Assembly: GCA_027946375.1 (NCBI GenBank)
Contig: JAPEUT010000020.1
Coordinates: 99,581-163,580, forward strand
Direction of reading: 5' to 3'
DNA: 64,000 nt
Origin: Neodidymelliopsis sp. IMI 364377
Taxonomy: Eukaryota; Ascomycota; Dothideomycetes; Pleosporales; Didymellaceae
The position numbers were made by a program, and so were the translations under genes. Of this stretch, positions 46,230 to 57,561 are shown in pieces. The notes beneath the pieces were generated by a model, which was given only the letters and a program-made list of their open reading frames with translations, searched no databases and was not told where the DNA came from. How positions within the stretch are numbered: position 1 is the stretch's first letter; every line of letters begins with the position of its first letter.

Positions 46230-46919
46230 TGCTCCACCACACTACGCTATTGCCCGTCTGTATGCTTTCGAACCTCTTTCCTGAGATACCATTGTCCCTT
46301 GCTCTTATGCGCTATGACGTCTCCGAACTTACGATACCATTAAAACTCGCTGGTTCTTCTGGAAATGTCTTGTTGATTTACCTAATTTTGTACATGCCGC
46401 CTGGCTCGGATGGCGTTGTTTTTGCTTGTTGTCTACGTTATTGCATACGTTCAGGGCGCATTCGGTTCGCCATGGATTACGTTGTCACGTTTGGTATGGT
46501 CTATTTTTACGGGGTGGTGTACGTTACACCGCGGCTCATGTTCGCTTCTTGTTTATACATTCGGCCGCGTTTGGCTGCAGTACGCATCGTCTTTCCGTAG
46601 TGCTGGTATCTGAGACTTAGAAAGGTCACCTCAAGATTCGGAACTATTCATTTCACCTACCTCGACCGTTCATCCATGACTTGATTTGTGACGAGGACCG
46701 TCAATCAATCAGCGCAAGCAGGTGGTCCGTCGCTTATAGTCTAGTAACTTGAATAAGCAGGTCAATCAGCGCAGCATGCATATCACTCCGAGACTTCACT
46801 CCGAACAGTCGTTCCCCCTCGGAATAGTACTCGTGACAAAGCACATAAAGATGTTTCGGTGATGTGGAACAGCAGAACAAAACCCTCCTCTGTAATCACT
46901 AGCATCGGCACATTGCAAC
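46230..46919. other. intergenic, no gene seen
   Basis: RFX 3' flank and promoter of the aminotransferase. The plus-strand frames near 46229-46620 are T-rich and hydrophobic without motifs. Confidence 0.5.
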
Positions 46920-48246
46920 ATGACTCTCTCTGCCCGTGGTAAGTCCAACGCTGACAGCCTTGATGCCTCATGGCGCTTCGCCAAACCTCACACATACGAC
47001 CGTACCATCAATCCTTCAGGTTTGATTTCCTTCGCCACGGCAGAAAACTGGCTCATCCAACCCGAACTCCACGACTTCATATCCCGCGTCTCTATTCTAG
47101 ACTCGGCATACCGCTATGAGAACGCAGCTGGTGCTTCCCGCCTGCCTTCAGCTTTTGCCAGACACATCAACGAGTACTTCGATCCATGGCAGCGGATAGA
47201 AGGAACGCATATCAGAGTCACGGCCGCAGCGACAAGCTTGCACGATGTGCTGGCGTTCTCGCTGTGTGCGCCTGGAGAGGGCATCATGACGAGTAGGCCG
47301 TATTACGGGCGGTTTGAGATTGATTTCTGGAACAAGGCGGGGGTGAAGGTGGTACCTGTTGATACTGATCAAGACAACTGCTTTGAAGAGGAAGTGGTCA
47401 AGGCTTTTGAGAGGACGTTGAACGAGAGCGAAGAAGCGGGGGTGAAAGTCAGGGCTGTATTGGTGGTGAATCCACATAATCCCCTCGGTCGGTCTCGCTC
47501 CATGGGAGTATCATGTAGTCCAACACTGACGTGCAATAGGTCGCTGTTACCCAAAAGAAGCACTGATATCGCTGATGCGCTTTTGTGCAGCCCGTAACTT
47601 GCACTTCATATCCGACGAAGTCTACGCCCTTTCTACTTTCGCCAACCCAGACTACCCAGACGCAACCCCGTTTACTTCTGCGCTCTCGATTGATCTTACA
47701 GACATAATCCACCCAAGCTTTGTGCATGTCACGTACGCTTTATCGAAAGATTTCGGCGCCGCGGGTCTCAAAGTAGGGTGTCTCATCACGAGAAACGAGG
47801 AGCTGAAAAAGGCTGCCACTGCCGTTGCAAGATTCTGCGCAGTCAGCGGATTGAGTGCGGCGGCTGCGACCGCTATGTTGGAGGACAGAGAGTGGTGTCG
47901 GGGCTTCTTATCGTTGTCTAGAGTGAGGTTAGCAGAGGCATACACGTACATAACAAGCAGGTTGAAAGAGATTGGGATCCAGTATATGGAAGGCGGTAAT
48001 GCGGGGTTCTTTGTCTGGGCAGATCTGAATCCGTATTTACAGCCTGAATTTGAGTTGTGCAGGGGAGCTGAGAGGGAGCAGGTGCTTGCGCGGAGGTTTG
48101 AGGATAATGGCGTGTTTCTGCAACCTGGTGAGGAGCATGGGAGGTTGGGGTGGTTTAGGCTGGTATCTACAATGGAAAAACATGTTGTTGAGGAGGGTTT
48201 GAGGAGGATCGAGAGGACTATCCGGGAGATCAAGGATAGTCGATAG
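46920..48246 (+). CDS. class I/II PLP aminotransferase (ACC-synthase-like)
   Basis: Two exons, 46920-47487 and 47540-48246; 424 aa. The intron falls inside VVNPHNPLGR|CYPKEAL, a conserved strand of the fold. The pyridoxal-phosphate lysine is Lys259 in TYALSKDFGAAGLKVG, and the preceding FISDEVYALS supplies the cofactor-binding Asp and Tyr. N-terminal FATAENWLIQPEL and PSAFARHINEYF match the 1-aminocyclopropane-1-carboxylate-synthase branch of fold type I enzymes. Fungal members of this branch act as C-S lyases or aminotransferases in secondary metabolism (for example GliI-type) or in ethylene-related chemistry, so true ACC synthase activity is not implied. No biosynthetic partners are adjacent. 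Probably cytosolic. Confidence 0.9.
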
Positions 48247-48497
48247 TGTAACGAGGTTGCAGTAGTTGTCTGGCTATCATAGTGCTTCACAGTCTGGAGG
48301 TTGCAAGAATTACCACGATCGAGGTATATCACCACAATCACGTCTCATCTTTGCGATTGTAGACAGTCAAAGTACCTTCCATCTGTGTGGTGAAGTGCGA
48401 GCTCATAAAGTGGCTTCTGACGACTCGTAGTGTGCACAATTTGTTAACCTTAGTGAGCTGACTTGAGTGTTAGGAGTAAAACCAAGCTGCTCCAAGG

Positions 48498-49352
48498 CTA
48501 CTTCTGCCTCGCCCACTCGTCATCCCATCTATCCTTTGCTGAGCCAATCATCCGTGGTGCTCTGAGCACCTTCATACCGCTTGTTGTCCCGTACACAAGC
48601 GATCGCATATCCATAGCGTCATCCAGATCTCGCGATACATAACTCAACGTCTCTTCCCACCTCTTCAGTGTGTTAGGTTTCTCCAAGTACTGTGGACCGG
48701 CCATTCCTACTTTGATCGTCACCTTGCCCTGCTTTTCCATTGCTCTCCAGTAGAAGATCTCCATGAAATGCTCAAACATGTGGATATTCCGGTCGAGAAG
48801 GGAGATCTCGATGGGCAGCGCATGGCGTGAGCACAGATTCTGCTGCACTTGATCGATAATATGTGCGAGCGTCTCATACTGTGGGTTCTGGCTATCTTGC
48901 TCCGTTACTAGCTTGGTTTCTCGTAGCCAGTCTTTGACTGGGCATTGTTCGTTGCTTCCGGAATCCGTGGTCCAGTTTAGTACAATATCTAGAAGGCTAT
49001 CGGTCTGTGAGAAGACGTCTAGAAAATCTGCGCTGCACATGATCCTCAATGATCTGACTGTTGGTCGCTTCTTTCGTCGAGAGATAATGGAGCGCGCCTC
49101 TTCCTGTACAATTCGGCAAGTGGCAAGGATGGCTGAGGGAGGAGTCCGTACAACGAGGAAGATGGGACAATCTGAGTCAGCATCGCCATGTGAAGCATTC
49201 ACATCTCTATGAAGCGGCGTCTTCTTTGCGAAAAAGGACCAGTCGCGCCTCGATATCTTGAGATGGTCGTTTCTGCAAGGGATGCGGTCGTAGATCATGA
49301 GACGAAGTTCTTTAGGAAGGTCCAGGAATCGAAAAGACCCATTTGGTTGCAT
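48498..49352 (-). CDS. F-box-like domain protein, paralog of 40483 gene
   Basis: Single exon, 284 aa, ATG at 49352. The opening GSFRFLDLPKELRLMIYD is almost the same as in the gene at 40483-41268. The following blocks PIFLVVRTPPSAILATCRIV and AMEKQGKVTIKVG keep a similar order, but the rest has diverged. No enzymatic motif or membrane segment is seen. An SCF adaptor role is inferred only from the F-box-like start. Confidence 0.65.
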   Translation of the reverse strand: MQPNGSFRFLDLPKELRLMIYDRIPCRNDHLKISRRDWSFFAKKTPLHRDVNASHGDADSDCPIFLVVRTPPSAILATCRIVQEEARSIISRRKKRPTVRSLRIMCSADFLDVFSQTDSLLDIVLNWTTDSGSNEQCPVKDWLRETKLVTEQDSQNPQYETLAHIIDQVQQNLCSRHALPIEISLLDRNIHMFEHFMEIFYWRAMEKQGKVTIKVGMAGPQYLEKPNTLKRWEETLSYVSRDLDDAMDMRSLVYGTTSGMKVLRAPRMIGSAKDRWDDEWARQK

Positions 49353-52300
49353 CGTGAGAACAGCTCATGAAGGTCAGGATCTGTCCCAGGAGCAGCTGAC
49401 GCGAAGGAGGGGGATGTTTATCTCGAGCATGCTGTCGTGGTCAGGTGATGAGCCCAGTCGGGAGCGACGACCCGAGAAGCGGGCAGCGCCACTGACTAAG
49501 CGCTTCTCTGACGCCTGCACGCGTCTTCATCACATCCTCGACACGTTTGACATGCAGATAGGTGCATTGAATTTGGGCTACCAAGGGTGGGCATGCTTGG
49601 CGAGTTGATGTGGCAAGGTGCGAGCGCTGCTGTAGACGATTGTGTACGGAATCTGCTAAGCAACTCTGACTCCAACTGGGAATAAGTCGATGCGTCACGA
49701 GTATTTCTCACATTACCCATGACTCAATTCGCTTAACTGATGTTGAAGGCAGTTATATTCCGACAGGAGTAATCTGCATGTTTTCTGTTGCCCGTTTTGC
49801 TCTACGGAACATAAGTGTACATCAAATTTTCCACAATTTTACACGAAACGGGTGATATAGCATAACATAACTCCCAAGCAACTGACACGCAGTAAGCATC
49901 TCAAGTTCCATTCTAGAGCCGAAATTCGTCACTATAAGAGACATACGTCCCCGCCTTGACATCTCATGTCGCACCACTACCGCAATGCCTGCTCCAAGAG
50001 CAACTAACATCGACTGAAGCCAGTCTGGACATGTTGGAGTTACAGAAACTCTGACAGAAGTTTGAATATTCTTACCTTTTTTGGCGACCTATATACCACT
50101 TCGTTGGTGATTGGAATTCTCGTGGCTGTTGAGTTGGCTTGAACACTGGCTCGCATCAGTGTTCGAGTCTAGCTGGGCAAGGCAATTCTTCGTGCGTCTT
50201 TGAACTTCTACTTACACACTCATTTCAGAAACTCAAGAAGGAATATTGTTATAGGGGACAGATAAGTAAAAACAAAAGTTCAGTAGGGTTGACTTTCAGG
50301 GGTGGTCACATGAGCCGGGTGTGTCCAACGTAAAGATTTCATTATACAGTGTTGAGGGTCGAAAGGACACAAAATGTAAGAGACAGATTTTTGGTAAACG
50401 AGATAAACCTCCCGATTTGACATATGTAACAATGTTGCGCTTTATCTTCAAAGACGCATACTATGTAAGACAGGTTCCAGTGTCCCAGCTCGAATAACTG
50501 CATTGCCTGCAACCCAGAGTCGACGTACAGAAAGCACGCCCTTGACGAGCTTTTCCTCATACTCAGCATCACTCCTCACGCATGTGTCTAAGGTTTGAAC
50601 GACACATGCAGCCTACTGTTCGTGAACTCCTGCTGTACCATCCCCTCACCCAAACAAAACAGGCTGCCCCGGCTCCCTTCTTTCCCTCCTTTCCCTCACA
50701 TCCTCTCCACCATTGAGACACAACCTCACCACCATGTTCCATCAGGAGTGCTCACCCAAAGCAGAAAGCCACGCAGCACATGCAATCGTCTACATTCGCT
50801 CATCCCTCATCCTCGAAATCGCACCTGCAGCCAGCCACCGCTGGAACGACGGAGATGAAGGGGCATATGGTTTTGTATCCCCATGACTCCGACGTCGCAG
50901 TCACAAACATGCGACAAACCCGTTACAGCAGGTTCTGGAGACCCAAATGGAAGCGCTCGGCGACCCGAGAGAATGCAGATGGAAGAACGGGGACCCGAGA
51001 GCTAGGGTGCGGCGTCTCGCGCTGTGTAACTATGGTTTCGAGACGGGACGTCCTGCTCTTTGCGCTCAGATACTGCAAGTCAGCTTGAAGACGCACATCC
51101 AGGACCCGGTGATACGGGTCGTGTGGGTGTACAGGTACATGGTGTTCTGGAGAGGTGTGGTGGGGAGGGGAGCCCAGAGGGAAGGGACGGTGGTAGGACA
51201 AAGGCTTTGTGTGAGACAGTGGTACATTGAGCATTTATTCAATTTGCGGGTGGACGTGGCTCAGATGTGCATTTATCTGTTGGCGGTGCCGGATTTCGCG
51301 AGCCGCGGTAGAGAGGGATAGAAGGGTCACCGATGAGATGGGTGTGTGGTTGTACGAGAGATGCGTCTTGCCTCGGATTCTTACGTCGGCGAGGTCCTCA
51401 GGAAATGAAGCAGGCGTTGTACGACGACGATAGGCACTTGGACATGTTCTGTAGCGCACGTTCGTGCACGCGATTGTGGGTTCGTCATCTGTGAGGATGC
51501 GGGTGCCTGCATGTGTGTACGCAATATTCCTGCTAACATCGTGAGAGGAACTGGGCATGGAACTCGAGACATGAGACGTAGCTGTACGACTTTTTCAGAT
51601 CAAAGGCGGTTGATCGCCTTCTGACGGTATGACTACGTACACATGTCCGCTCAGCAGTCCCAGATAGACGTTGAGAAAGAGCAGACAATGGCATTGTTGA
51701 CTGTTTTGCCGTATCAGGAAGTCTTCACTCGGCGTAGATGACGGCACGACTGCGATGACTTGGCACACGGTGTCCGAAAACCATCGGCATTCTCGCTGCG
51801 ATGCCTGTCCCGCGTGCCTGATGCCTTACCCACCTCGCCGTCCTTTTGAATCCTTCGAGGGCTCCACGGTGAGCGTATCGCGGTACCCAGATGTAGCCTC
51901 GCATTGCGGCAGGATGTAAGACAAACCCCCACACAGGGCCTCGAGGTTTCTGTCTTTGGAAACGTCATATTGTTAATTTCTCGTATGCACGACTCAAGAT
52001 ACCCATGTACCCCTCTGTCGCCGAGGCGGCTGTTTGCTTGCGGTCTGCGCTCAGATGCGTATCTACTGACTCGCCCACAACCCTTGTTCCTCAAGGTCAG
52101 CGCGGCCCAACGCAGTGGTAAGTTGGGCTCGGAAGATTGACAGCCGACCGAGCGATCCGGGAGTCAAGAGCTGGAGCTCGACACAGGTTTTGGCTAAATG
52201 TCATTGGCGGCTCGCATCGACATGGTGCAGCGAGCAGGGAGTTGTATTGGCGATAAACTCTTGCGCAGACATGGGGCGGGTAGTAGTGCGATGAGAACCC

Positions 52301-54163
52301 CACGAAAGAAGACAGATGGACATTACTGAGCGAGCGAACTGGGCAGAGTCAGTTAGACACGTGCACGTAGCGCAAACGTGACAATATGCGGAGGCGGAAA
52401 AAGGAATCGGCGAGTTGAAGTTTGAAGTAGCTCAAACTTTGTCAAGGACGCTACAAGTGACAGCCGCAAGCCCGCTATCCGAAGATGAAAACCATGTCTG
52501 TGCGATGAGCAGGTCGCTCCATCCCTGCCACGCTCCCCACGACGACTCCACGCTCATGGCAGAAATTTTCACTTTGCAGGACGAGAACATGACTTGGATC
52601 TCTTATCAGCAAGCTTCACCCTGGCGCCTCATATGTCGTTGACAGGTGATGTTGGAACGTCACGTCAATGACAGTTCTGGCCCTTCGCAGCTGGGCGGGA
52701 CGACAGATCGACAATTAGCATCCGTCGATCACACCTAGTCGTTCGCACGCCTGTCCATCAATTGCGCCTCGAATCTTTGCCCCCAAAGAAGTGAGGCTAT
52801 TCGCCTTCGATCCTTCGATCCTTCGTTTGATGAAAATACCTTTCGCCCCCAACTGTTCACCCCTCGTGCTTCAGCACAATCAACCAAACGTCACTGCGCC
52901 CAACTCACAGCCCTGTCTACTGGGAATAGCCTGGAGGTACTTTCGTACCAGAGTGTCGGGTTCGCATCTTGAATTATTTAATTGGCTGCCTGCACTTTTC
53001 GAGGGTCCCGATTTGGCGACCCGCATGTTCGGGGAGCTCTTGCCGCAGGGGCATGCCAGTAACGCGGGATGGACAGCGCGCTGGGACGGCCAATGAGGCG
53101 TCGAGGCCGCGGAGAAATGAGGGCGAAGGTTTGTTGGGCTGTGCGATAGATGGCCGAGGCTTTGGGGGGACCTACAACTCCTCACAGATGTCTCGACGTG
53201 AAACGTGGTGAGGCATGGCCTTGCATACCGACCGAGTGGATCACACCAGCACAAAGTACGGTACGGCAGGCGGAAGCAGTCCCGTCGTTCGGCCTTATGT
53301 ATGTTCGCGCGAGGCTTCGTAGCCGCTAGAGGAGATGGCTACACGAATCCGGACTTCAGAGATCGATCCCACGAGGGCGGGGTCAGCAGACCTGCATGGC
53401 TTTTTGGATTCTCCACGTTCTGTGCCGTTGGATGGGTCGTCAGCAATGCAGATACGGATATTTGTAAGGCCAATTGCGTGATGCCCTTTTAGATCTTGAT
53501 TTCTTGTCACGCCCACACAACGTGCTTGACTTGGAACGGAGTTGTGCGAAGTGAGTGGGTGGGAGTGGTGGAGGCTTGCGCACCCTGAACTCTTTCGGTA
53601 CAAGTTGCGGACACCGGGTAGAAGCGGTGAGCGTCTCGATGCCCTGTTAGCAAGGCTATCCTGTGTCTGTTTCGTGTGACGCAACAGTATTCGATGGTGG
53701 CCTTTGTGATTGGACACAGCAGGATTGTTCTAAGTATTCGAAGCCTCGAGTAAGTCTGGTACCCTATTATGGGAAGAGGATAGCGGCAAGTATTGAGATG
53801 TGGTATTGTGAGCATGTTGTCAATCGTGACAAATGAGATTATCTTTGATATCGTGTCTTCCCCTTTACAGTGGGAGTAAGCATACATGGGGTATCCGCGT
53901 GAAGCGTAATTACAAAATAGCAAACGTACATTGACAGCGTTAATAATATCTTGAGAAACATGAACCCCGAAAGAGAAAGAAACAGGGAAGAAAGTGAAAA
54001 CCATACCCATCGCTGCGCTAGGCGGGTATCATACCATTTGAGATGACCAAGGCTCATTTACATTGACTATATCGCCATCGTGCCTCATAACTCCTGATGC
54101 TCCAGCGTGAGCTGCCGATCTATCGTACTGTTGGTGTATTGATGTGTTTGATGAACCATGTCT
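49353..54163. other. 4.8-kb gene-poor interval
   Basis: No family motif or closed exon chain was found on either strand. A short CTTCGATC tandem lies near 52801-52824. It contains the promoter of the F-box-like gene on the left and the 3' flank of the C2H2 gene on the right. Confidence 0.5.
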
Positions 54164-55744
54164 TCAGTACATCTTCCTCTCAGGAAAGACCATGTCGTCG
54201 TAGCCACCACCTTGCGTTGGGTAGCTAGTATGCATGGAACCGCCGTAGTCGTAACTGCTGTCTGACCTTGGATGTGTCGCATCTGACGAGAGCGATGAGC
54301 CACGACTGCTGCGGTCGCTGCCATGCTGGTGGTAACCTGAAAAGTTCCTGTTCGATGAGGTCATGTGCAGTGGGGTGTATATCGAATGTAAAGCGTTTGG
54401 AGTGGAGACAGCCGATATTCTCCTGTCTTTGCCGCGACCCTTGATGCCCTTGTTCGAGTTCTTGTAGAGTGATGCGAAGTACTCCCAGAGTTGTTTGTCC
54501 TCGTGCGAGACATAGTCGTCGGGGCCAATAGTACCAAACTTTTGTGTGAGGTATCTAAGCGTTGAAGCGTGGAATTTGTTTTGATGAGACTGCCGTGAGT
54601 TAGTATTGTAGGAGATCAGGATGCTCCAACACGTACCTTCAAGTTGCCTAGCTGGGTGAACTGCTTCCCACAGTCATCGAGCTTGCAGCTGAAAGGCTTG
54701 ACCTGCTGGTGAACGATTTTGTGAGCGCGCACGTTTCCGCGCTGTGCAAACGTCTTGCCGCAGATGTCGCAACTGTATGGGCGCTCCCCAGTGTGTCGTC
54801 TCTCATGTGTCTAGTATGGTCAGAAGGTGCGGTCGAAAGTATGCGAGTCTGCTTACCTTGAGATTGCCGAGCTGTGAGAATCGTTGACCACAGGATGGTG
54901 CTTTGCACACCTGACGCTGCTTAGCAAATGCACGAGTGGTCGACGCTGGGAAGCAACTTACAAATGGCTTTGCACCAGTGTGTGCGCGTACATGGATTTC
55001 TAGGTGCGTCTTTTGGTAGAAGCTCTTGTTACAACCTGGCATGTTGCACTGGTATCGTTTCCGTGGCTTCTGACCGGTCTTGCTCTCCTCTGCCTAAGTG
55101 GAGGTTAGAAAAAGGGTAGTTAATATTGCTTGTTCTTGACGCACCTTATTGGCCGGCGGCGGCTGTGGCGATTCTGGCTGTTTGGCTTGGATCGCCTTCA
55201 TCAAAGTGTCAACGTCGGTGGCAAAGTTGACTCCACTGCCGTCTGCCGGCTCAGAGTGTGAACGTTCGATCTCTGCACCGAACGTAGAGTCTTGGTAGGT
55301 TGAACTAGAGTGGAGAGGCGAAGAAGTGACAGATTTCGACATGTGCCTGTCAATGTGGTATGCGTTGTGTGCTTCTTGCCCAGTGGACATCTGTTGAGGA
55401 AGACTGGACCGAGTGTACGAGACATTTTGAGGAACGTCTGCCACGTAGCCCATGGGATAGGCGTGTTGCATGTTGTATGGGTTGACAGGAACCGAGTCGA
55501 AAGCGAAAGCTCCAGGTTGATAGGGCACTGACGAGGTCAAGCCATTTGCCGAGAACAATGGCATGCTCATGTCCATATTCGAAGCTGTTTGGTGGTAGCT
55601 CCTGGATACTGGTGGATTTGTGACAGTGCGCGGTGCATCATAAGGAGACATCAGACCGGTGAGGTTCATGTTGGGCATGTGGAAGGCTGGCTGGGTACGT
55701 CGTTGCCAAAGATCAACATGATGAGATGCAACCATGGTCGTCAT
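54164..55744 (-). CDS. C2H2 zinc-finger transcription factor, four fingers
   Basis: Five exons: 55145-55744, 54962-55093, 54857-54910, 54637-54810 and 54164-54589; 461 aa. The start is the ATG at 55744, since the in-frame codon at 55768 is GTG. The first 200 residues are Ser, Pro, Met and Tyr-rich. Four C2H2 fingers follow: YQCNMPGCNKSFYQKTHLEI..., VCKAPSCGQRFSQLGNLKTH..., SCDICGKTFAQRGNVRAH..., SCKLDDCGKQFTQLGNLKSH.... The introns cut between fingers at nearly the same place in each. After the fingers comes NKFHASTLRYLTQKF and DKQLWEYFASLYKNSNKGIK, then KGRGKDRRISA. This last block is shared by a group of ascomycete C2H2 regulators. Target genes are unknown. It is flanked on both sides by several kb without genes, typical of a heavily regulated developmental factor. 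Confidence 0.92.
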
Positions 55745-57535
55745 GGTCAGTCGGGACGTCGATGCCACTAAGCAGTAACCAGTGGGGGCACAGTGGGATG
55801 TATCTGTCTCTTAGGCGAAGCGAAGTGTGAGGCGTCTAGCGAAGGAGATCAACAATGGGCGAAGCCGAAGGCTGACTGAGATAAAGGTTTGGTGAAGAGC
55901 TAAGACTAAGGACACGCTGAGTGGGCTGAGTGGCGGGGATAGTGTCTGCTCGCAGGATGTCGATGTGCTTTGTCGATGGTGCCTACGGTCTGAGGGAGAC
56001 ATTGGGGGTTTACATATGGACGGCCAATTCGCTCGATCCTTTGGGTGTTCCGCAAATGGGCAAGGATGACGACTGATGTGGAGCAGACGAAAGTACCTGG
56101 AGGCAGGGAGCAAGCTCGGAGATCGAGACCAATACTCATGCAGCAGAGTGAACAGGGTATGTCGCTCTCGCATGCAGCCAAGTACTGGTGGGCGAAGAGC
56201 GCAGCTGTTGCTCGGCTTAGGAGGTTTAGTGAGAGATGACCAGGGCTCGGACACAGGGGAGGGGTATGCCATCTGCAGAGCAGTGAATGGGGGTACCGGG
56301 GGACAGTGCGGCGGGTCAGGGATGCAATCTGAAGGCGCCCACATACGTCCAGGGTCGGGACGGGACCGGGGTGCCACACCAGGTCTGTGAGCGAACGAAT
56401 AGTGGCTGATCTCAGGTGCTGAGAGATGTGGGGGTATTTGCTTGAGACAAACGCCCCAGCCGCGTCTTATTGGACATGACCATGACAGCCGTAGCGTTTC
56501 CAATGGGTTGTGGCTATTGGCAGGACGGCCTCATGTACTCTTCGAGGTGGACGAATCAGACACACATGGCTCGCGCAGACATGGAAGCCGGAGAGGGCCG
56601 TCTTGTAGATTCCAGAATGGGCTGCCGACATGGCTGCAAGATGCGAGATCCGCAGGGCCCAGTAACATCTGCGATGAGGCATGAAGATCAGCCTAGTCCG
56701 CGCGAAGGATCCTGGTGTGGATCTCATGATGCTTGTCCTTGGCTGGGCAGCATTTCGCAGCGCGTTCTCTTTCTCACTCCATCAGCACGACTCATGACAA
56801 CCCAGAATCTATCCAGGACGCGCGAGCGCAGCAGCAGTAGCCTGGGGTCTGGTGAGAACGGCGGCCGCGGCGGGTAGCAGCCTCGTCCCGAAGTCCCATT
56901 GAACTGCCATCGACGGCCCTCGCGCCCATCTTGCACTAATCAGGACAAGCTGTCGTCTATCCAGGCGAACCATGAGCCTCACTCATTGTCACGACTTAGG
57001 TAATGAGCTCTGATGAGGCGACTCCCGCACTGACGGCCGCTCTGGCAGTTAGGGGAGCGCAACCATCCCATTTCAGCATTGCAGCTGCAGGGGTCAGCCG
57101 TTCCAAATACCACCGTCAGCCTCTTCGGCGAGGTGCACACGGAGCAGCTTCGTGTCGTGGGCGGTCTAACAGCGGTTCGCCCGCCGGTGCGACCAATCCG
57201 TGCAGCGCTGCCGTTGACGGTGAATAAAGACGACGTACAGTAGACGGCACTCATCCCACTGGAGCGGGAGTATCTGAGGAGCGTCAGAATAGCTGGCTAA
57301 TGTGATTACTACACTCGTTCCTGCCTAGCCGAGCGAATCCGCGCCTTCCCCGGGAACCCTGTCTGATCTCAAAGCTTCGAACACCACAAACACGTACCTC
57401 CCCTTCCCGTCGCTCCTAGACTCCACCCTGGACCTCTTCACAGCCGCATCCAGCAGAACATGCATATTGTTGCGCAGTCGCTTTTGGCCCTGGCTGCTGC
57501 CCAGTTCGCCTTCGCTGACAATCAAACGTCAGGCT

Positions 57536-57561
57536 CGCCGCCGCCGCCGCCGCCGCCGCCG
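57536..57561 (+). repeat. CCG microsatellite
   Basis: Eight to nine tandem CCG units are directly visible. They are not inside any supported coding region. Confidence 0.9.

Noticed and set aside
46920..48246. Secondary-metabolite cluster around the aminotransferase
   Set aside because: No synthase, oxygenase or methyltransferase genes are nearby; the neighbours are RFX and an F-box-like gene.
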